From assembly GCF_013450295.1 (NCBI RefSeq), contig NZ_SKBR01000001.1, positions 252,001-316,000 of the forward strand: 64,000 nt of DNA. Reading direction: 5' to 3'. The DNA comes from Streptomyces sp. AJS327. GTDB taxonomy: Bacteria > Actinomycetota > Actinomycetes > Streptomycetales > Streptomycetaceae. This document shows positions 61,841 to 64,000 of the stretch, piece after piece. The position numbers were made by a program, and so were the translations under genes. How positions within the stretch are numbered: the stretch's first letter is position 1; every line of letters begins with the position of its first letter. The notes beneath the pieces are model-generated. The model was given only the letters and a program-made list of their open reading frames with translations, was not told the DNA's origin and searched no databases.

Positions 61841-61869
61841 GGGCCGCCTCCGGTCCGGCCGCCCCTGAT
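61841..61869. repeat. 29-bp direct repeat, right copy
   Basis: 28 of 29 bases match 61150-61178. It begins 20 nt after the toxin stop. It would be a duplicate of the MFS 3' end left on the far side of the module, as after a site-specific or recombination-mediated insertion. An 11-bp CCTGATyCsGG motif also recurs at 61173, 61816, 61827 and 61864. Confidence 0.8.
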
Positions 61870-62015
61870 CCGGGTCCGGTCCGCCGGGGGCTCCGGCCGT
61901 CGCCCCCGTGCGTCCGGGCGGTCTCGGGTGGCTGGCCGAAAGCGGGGTGGGGCTGACCGAAAAGGGCGGCTGCGGGCATGTGTGCGGTTCCCCAAAAAGC
62001 GCTTATGGTGCCCTC

Positions 62016-62921
62016 ATGTTCGACTCGCGGCACATCCGTACCTTCCACGAGGTCGTCCGGGTCGGCTCGTACTCGGCCGCGGCGCGTGCCCTCGGGTACA
62101 CCCAGCCCGCGATCACCCAGCAGATGCGGGCGCTGGAGCGGTCCGTGGGCACCCCGCTGTTCATCCGGGTGGGGCGCCGGATGCGGCTGACCGAGGCCGG
62201 GGAGGCGCTGGCCCGGCACGCGGGCGTGATCCTGGGCGCCATCTCCACCGCCGAGGAGCACATGTCCGCCATCACCCGGCTCCGCTCCGGGCGGGTGCGG
62301 GTGTGTGCCTTTCCCAGCGCGGGCGCGACCCTGGTGCCGGAGGCCCTGGCGCGGCTGGCGGCGGAGCACCCGGGGGTGCGGGTGGAGCTCCAGGAGGAGG
62401 AGCCGCCGGAGTCGCTGGGCCGGCTGGAACGGGGGGAGTGCGACATCACGCTCGCCTTCACCTATCCGGGGCTGCGGGAGCAGGTGCCGGACGGGCTGGT
62501 GGAGGTCCCGCTGCTGGAGGACCAGTTGATGGTGCTGTTGCCGACCGGGCATCCGCTGGCCGGGCGGCGGGCGGTGCGGCTGGCCGAGCTGGCCGAGGAA
62601 CGCTGGATCGCGGGCTGTCTGCGCTGCCGCGCGAACTTCCTGCACGAGTGCGCCGAGTTGGGCTTCGCCCCGGACATCGCCTTCACCACGGACGACAACC
62701 TGGTGGTGCAGAGCCTGGTCGCCGAGGGGCTGGGCATAGCGATGATGCCCGGGCTGGTGCTGTCCTTCCTGGCCCACCGGAAGATCGCGGGGCGTCCGCT
62801 GGATCCGGCCTCGCGGCGGCAGGTCTCCGCCTACGTGCTGGCCGAGCACCTGGAGATCCCCGCCACCGCGCTGGTGCTGGACGAGCTGAAGACCGTCGCC
62901 GCGCACCGTCAGGGCTGCTGA
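62016..62921 (+). CDS. LysR-family transcriptional regulator
   Basis: 301 aa from ATG 62016. The N-terminal winged helix HIRTFHEVVRVGSYSAAARALGYTQPAITQQMRALERSVGTPLF is canonical, then a ligand domain from about residue 90 (GRVRVCAFPSAGATLVPEAL, LLPTGHPLAG, DDNLVVQSLVAEGLGIAMMPG). Directly upstream of the cysteine dioxygenase and YeiH genes on the same strand (231 nt), so probably their regulator responding to a sulfur metabolite; that link is inferred. Confidence 0.92.
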   Translation: MFDSRHIRTFHEVVRVGSYSAAARALGYTQPAITQQMRALERSVGTPLFIRVGRRMRLTEAGEALARHAGVILGAISTAEEHMSAITRLRSGRVRVCAFPSAGATLVPEALARLAAEHPGVRVELQEEEPPESLGRLERGECDITLAFTYPGLREQVPDGLVEVPLLEDQLMVLLPTGHPLAGRRAVRLAELAEERWIAGCLRCRANFLHECAELGFAPDIAFTTDDNLVVQSLVAEGLGIAMMPGLVLSFLAHRKIAGRPLDPASRRQVSAYVLAEHLEIPATALVLDELKTVAAHRQGC

Positions 62922-63152
62922 CCTCGGAAGCCCGGTCGACCGGGCGAGCCTCGCCGACCGGCCCCCTCCCCGCACGCGCCCGCGCACCCCCTGCCTCGCG
63001 CCCGCCCGTCCCGCGCTCTCCGTCCGCGCGCGCTCCGGGCGTCCGGGGGGATCGGCGGGGGCGTGCTGGAGTGCGCGTCCATAAGCGGAACTTGGGGGAT
63101 ACGGAAGAAATCCGCGTTGGACGTGATAGGTCGACGCCCGCAGCCTGGACGT

Positions 63153-63764
63153 ATGGCCGCGACGACTGAGCAGACCACCGGCGCCTCCCGGACCGGAGCC
63201 GCCCCCGGAGCCGCCCCCGAGGCTCAGCGCACCCAGCGGATGGACGCGCTCGTGGCGGACGTGCGCGAGGTGGTGGACCGGGGGCTGCCCCCGGACGTCA
63301 CCGCCTACCTGGTCGGTGAGCGCCTGGCGCCGTACCTCGGCGATCCCGGCCTGCTGACCGAGGAGCAGCGCGCCGGAGACCCGGACCGCTACCGGCAGCA
63401 CCTGCTGCACGCCGAGCGGGACGGCAGCTTCTCCCTCGTCGGGCTCGTCTGGCTGCCGGGCCAGCACACCTCGATCCACGACCACGTGTCCTGGTGCGTC
63501 ACCGGCGTCCACCAGGGCGAGGAGCACGAGCGGCGCTACCGGCTGCTGCCCGCCGAGGAGGCGGGGGGCGCCGCCCGGCTGATAGCCACCGAGGACGTGC
63601 GCAACCCCACCGGCGCGGTGTGCGGCTTCGCCCCGCCCGGCGACATCCACCGGGTGTGGAACGCCTGTACCGAGAAGGCGATCTCCCTGCACATCTACGG
63701 CGCCGACATCTCCCGCCTCGGGAGCAGCGTCCGGCGCGTCTACGACCTGCCCGCCGATCGCTGA
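63153..63764 (+). CDS. Cysteine dioxygenase-family cupin
   Basis: 203 aa from ATG 63153. Iron cupin: the first metal motif HTSIHDHVSWCV supplies two His, and the second His lies in GDIHRVWNA. The Tyr in LHIYGADISRL is at the place expected for bacterial CDOs. It oxidises cysteine (or another thiol acid) to the sulfinate with O2. The stop and the next ATG overlap (TGATG, 63762-63766), coupling it to a YeiH-type exporter. An upstream direct repeat, TGGACGT (63119 and 63146), is of unknown meaning. Confidence 0.88.
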   Translation: MAATTEQTTGASRTGAAPGAAPEAQRTQRMDALVADVREVVDRGLPPDVTAYLVGERLAPYLGDPGLLTEEQRAGDPDRYRQHLLHAERDGSFSLVGLVWLPGQHTSIHDHVSWCVTGVHQGEEHERRYRLLPAEEAGGAARLIATEDVRNPTGAVCGFAPPGDIHRVWNACTEKAISLHIYGADISRLGSSVRRVYDLPADR

Positions 63765-64000
63765 TGGCGCTCCTGGACGGTCAGCCGGGCGGCGCCACCG
63801 CCTCCGTGCCGCCGCCCGGTCGCCCCGGTGACAAGGCGGCGCCCGGAGCGGGGGACGCGGACGGCGGGACGCGGGGAGCGCGGGGAGCGCGCCCCTCCGG
63901 TCCGCTGCCCGGGCTGGGCCTGGCGCTGCTCGGCGTCGGGCTGGCCTGGGGGACGCACCTGCTGGTCCCCGGCGTTCCGATGCTGACGGCGGCGGTGCTG
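63764..64000 (+). CDS. YeiH/UPF0324 putative sulfate exporter, N-terminal fragment
   Basis: ATG 63764 overlaps the dioxygenase stop. About 79 codons are visible: ~46 disordered residues, then LPGLGLALLGVGLAWGTHLL and VPGVPMLTAAVL, matching the first helices of YeiH-family membrane proteins. Runs off the window. With cysteine dioxygenase it suggests disposal of sulfite/sulfate from cysteine breakdown. Confidence 0.72.
   Translation, partial: MALLDGQPGGATASVPPPGRPGDKAAPGAGDADGGTRGARGARPSGPLPGLGLALLGVGLAWGTHLLVPGVPMLTAAVL

Noticed and set aside
1-64000. Ordinary tRNA or rRNA genes, replication origin
   Set aside because: The only tRNA-like fold found is in tmRNA; no rRNA motifs, dnaA boxes in clusters or parS-like sites were recognised by eye.

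Overview
The window is high-GC actinobacterial chromosome, almost certainly from Streptomyces or a close relative. GC-rich third codon positions, GTG/TTG starts, ATGA/GTGA stop-start overlaps, a tmRNA, and linked hupA, murA and DUF3039 genes all fit. From memory (not checked here), the order helicase / malic enzyme / hupA / murA / yqgE / DUF3039 / sugar ABC transporter matches the Streptomyces coelicolor core chromosome. The smpB-ssrA end also looks like core chromosome. The stretch from about 2.2 to 33 kb between them looks accessory.

Region 1 (1-1.3 kb) holds the tail of an S41 protease, smpB, and ssrA (tmRNA) with a strong terminator.

Region 2 (about 2.1-20.9 kb) is a biosynthetic cluster. 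The + strand operon encodes a polyprenyl diphosphate synthase, a UbiA prenyltransferase, an acyl carrier protein, an active ketosynthase, a chain-length-factor-like partner and a benzoate/anthranilate-CoA-ligase-like enzyme. On the - strand are a methyltransferase, an FAD monooxygenase and an SDR reductase. A divergent Tat-signal flavoprotein follows, then a - strand operon of MacB-type ABC exporter plus two P450s. The gene set matches aurachin biosynthesis (prenylated 4-quinolones made by a minimal type II PKS from an anthranilate starter), with extra tailoring enzymes. Strong hairpins end each operon.

Region 3 (21-33.8 kb) has an MFS transporter divergent from a LysR regulator. Next is an island with two decayed IS5-like transposases in opposite orientation around two unrecognised genes. 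A membrane-anchored receptor-like protein and a P-loop NTPase follow, separated by an array of short repeats spaced at DNA helical pitch. A succinate-semialdehyde-dehydrogenase-like gene comes last.

Region 4 (33.8-46.9 kb) is mostly housekeeping: an acetoin-reductase-like SDR, a MurG homologue, a HemD-like protein, a HelD/HelR helicase, an NAD-type malic enzyme with ACT domain, HU, MurA, YqgE and DUF3039.

Region 5 (47-52.6 kb) is an amino-sugar uptake and breakdown unit: lipoprotein, two permeases and a GH20 hexosaminidase, preceded by two DasR-like operator half-matches.

Region 6 (53.2-59.2 kb) encodes a three-subunit xanthine-dehydrogenase-family enzyme whose large subunit lacks expected catalytic motifs, then a membrane-anchored proline-rich protein.

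Region 7 (59.4-64 kb) holds an MFS transporter and a ribbon-helix-helix/Doc toxin-antitoxin pair flanked by near-identical 29-bp direct repeats. A LysR / cysteine dioxygenase / YeiH-exporter sulfur group runs off the end. No CRISPR array, rRNA or ordinary tRNA gene was seen.
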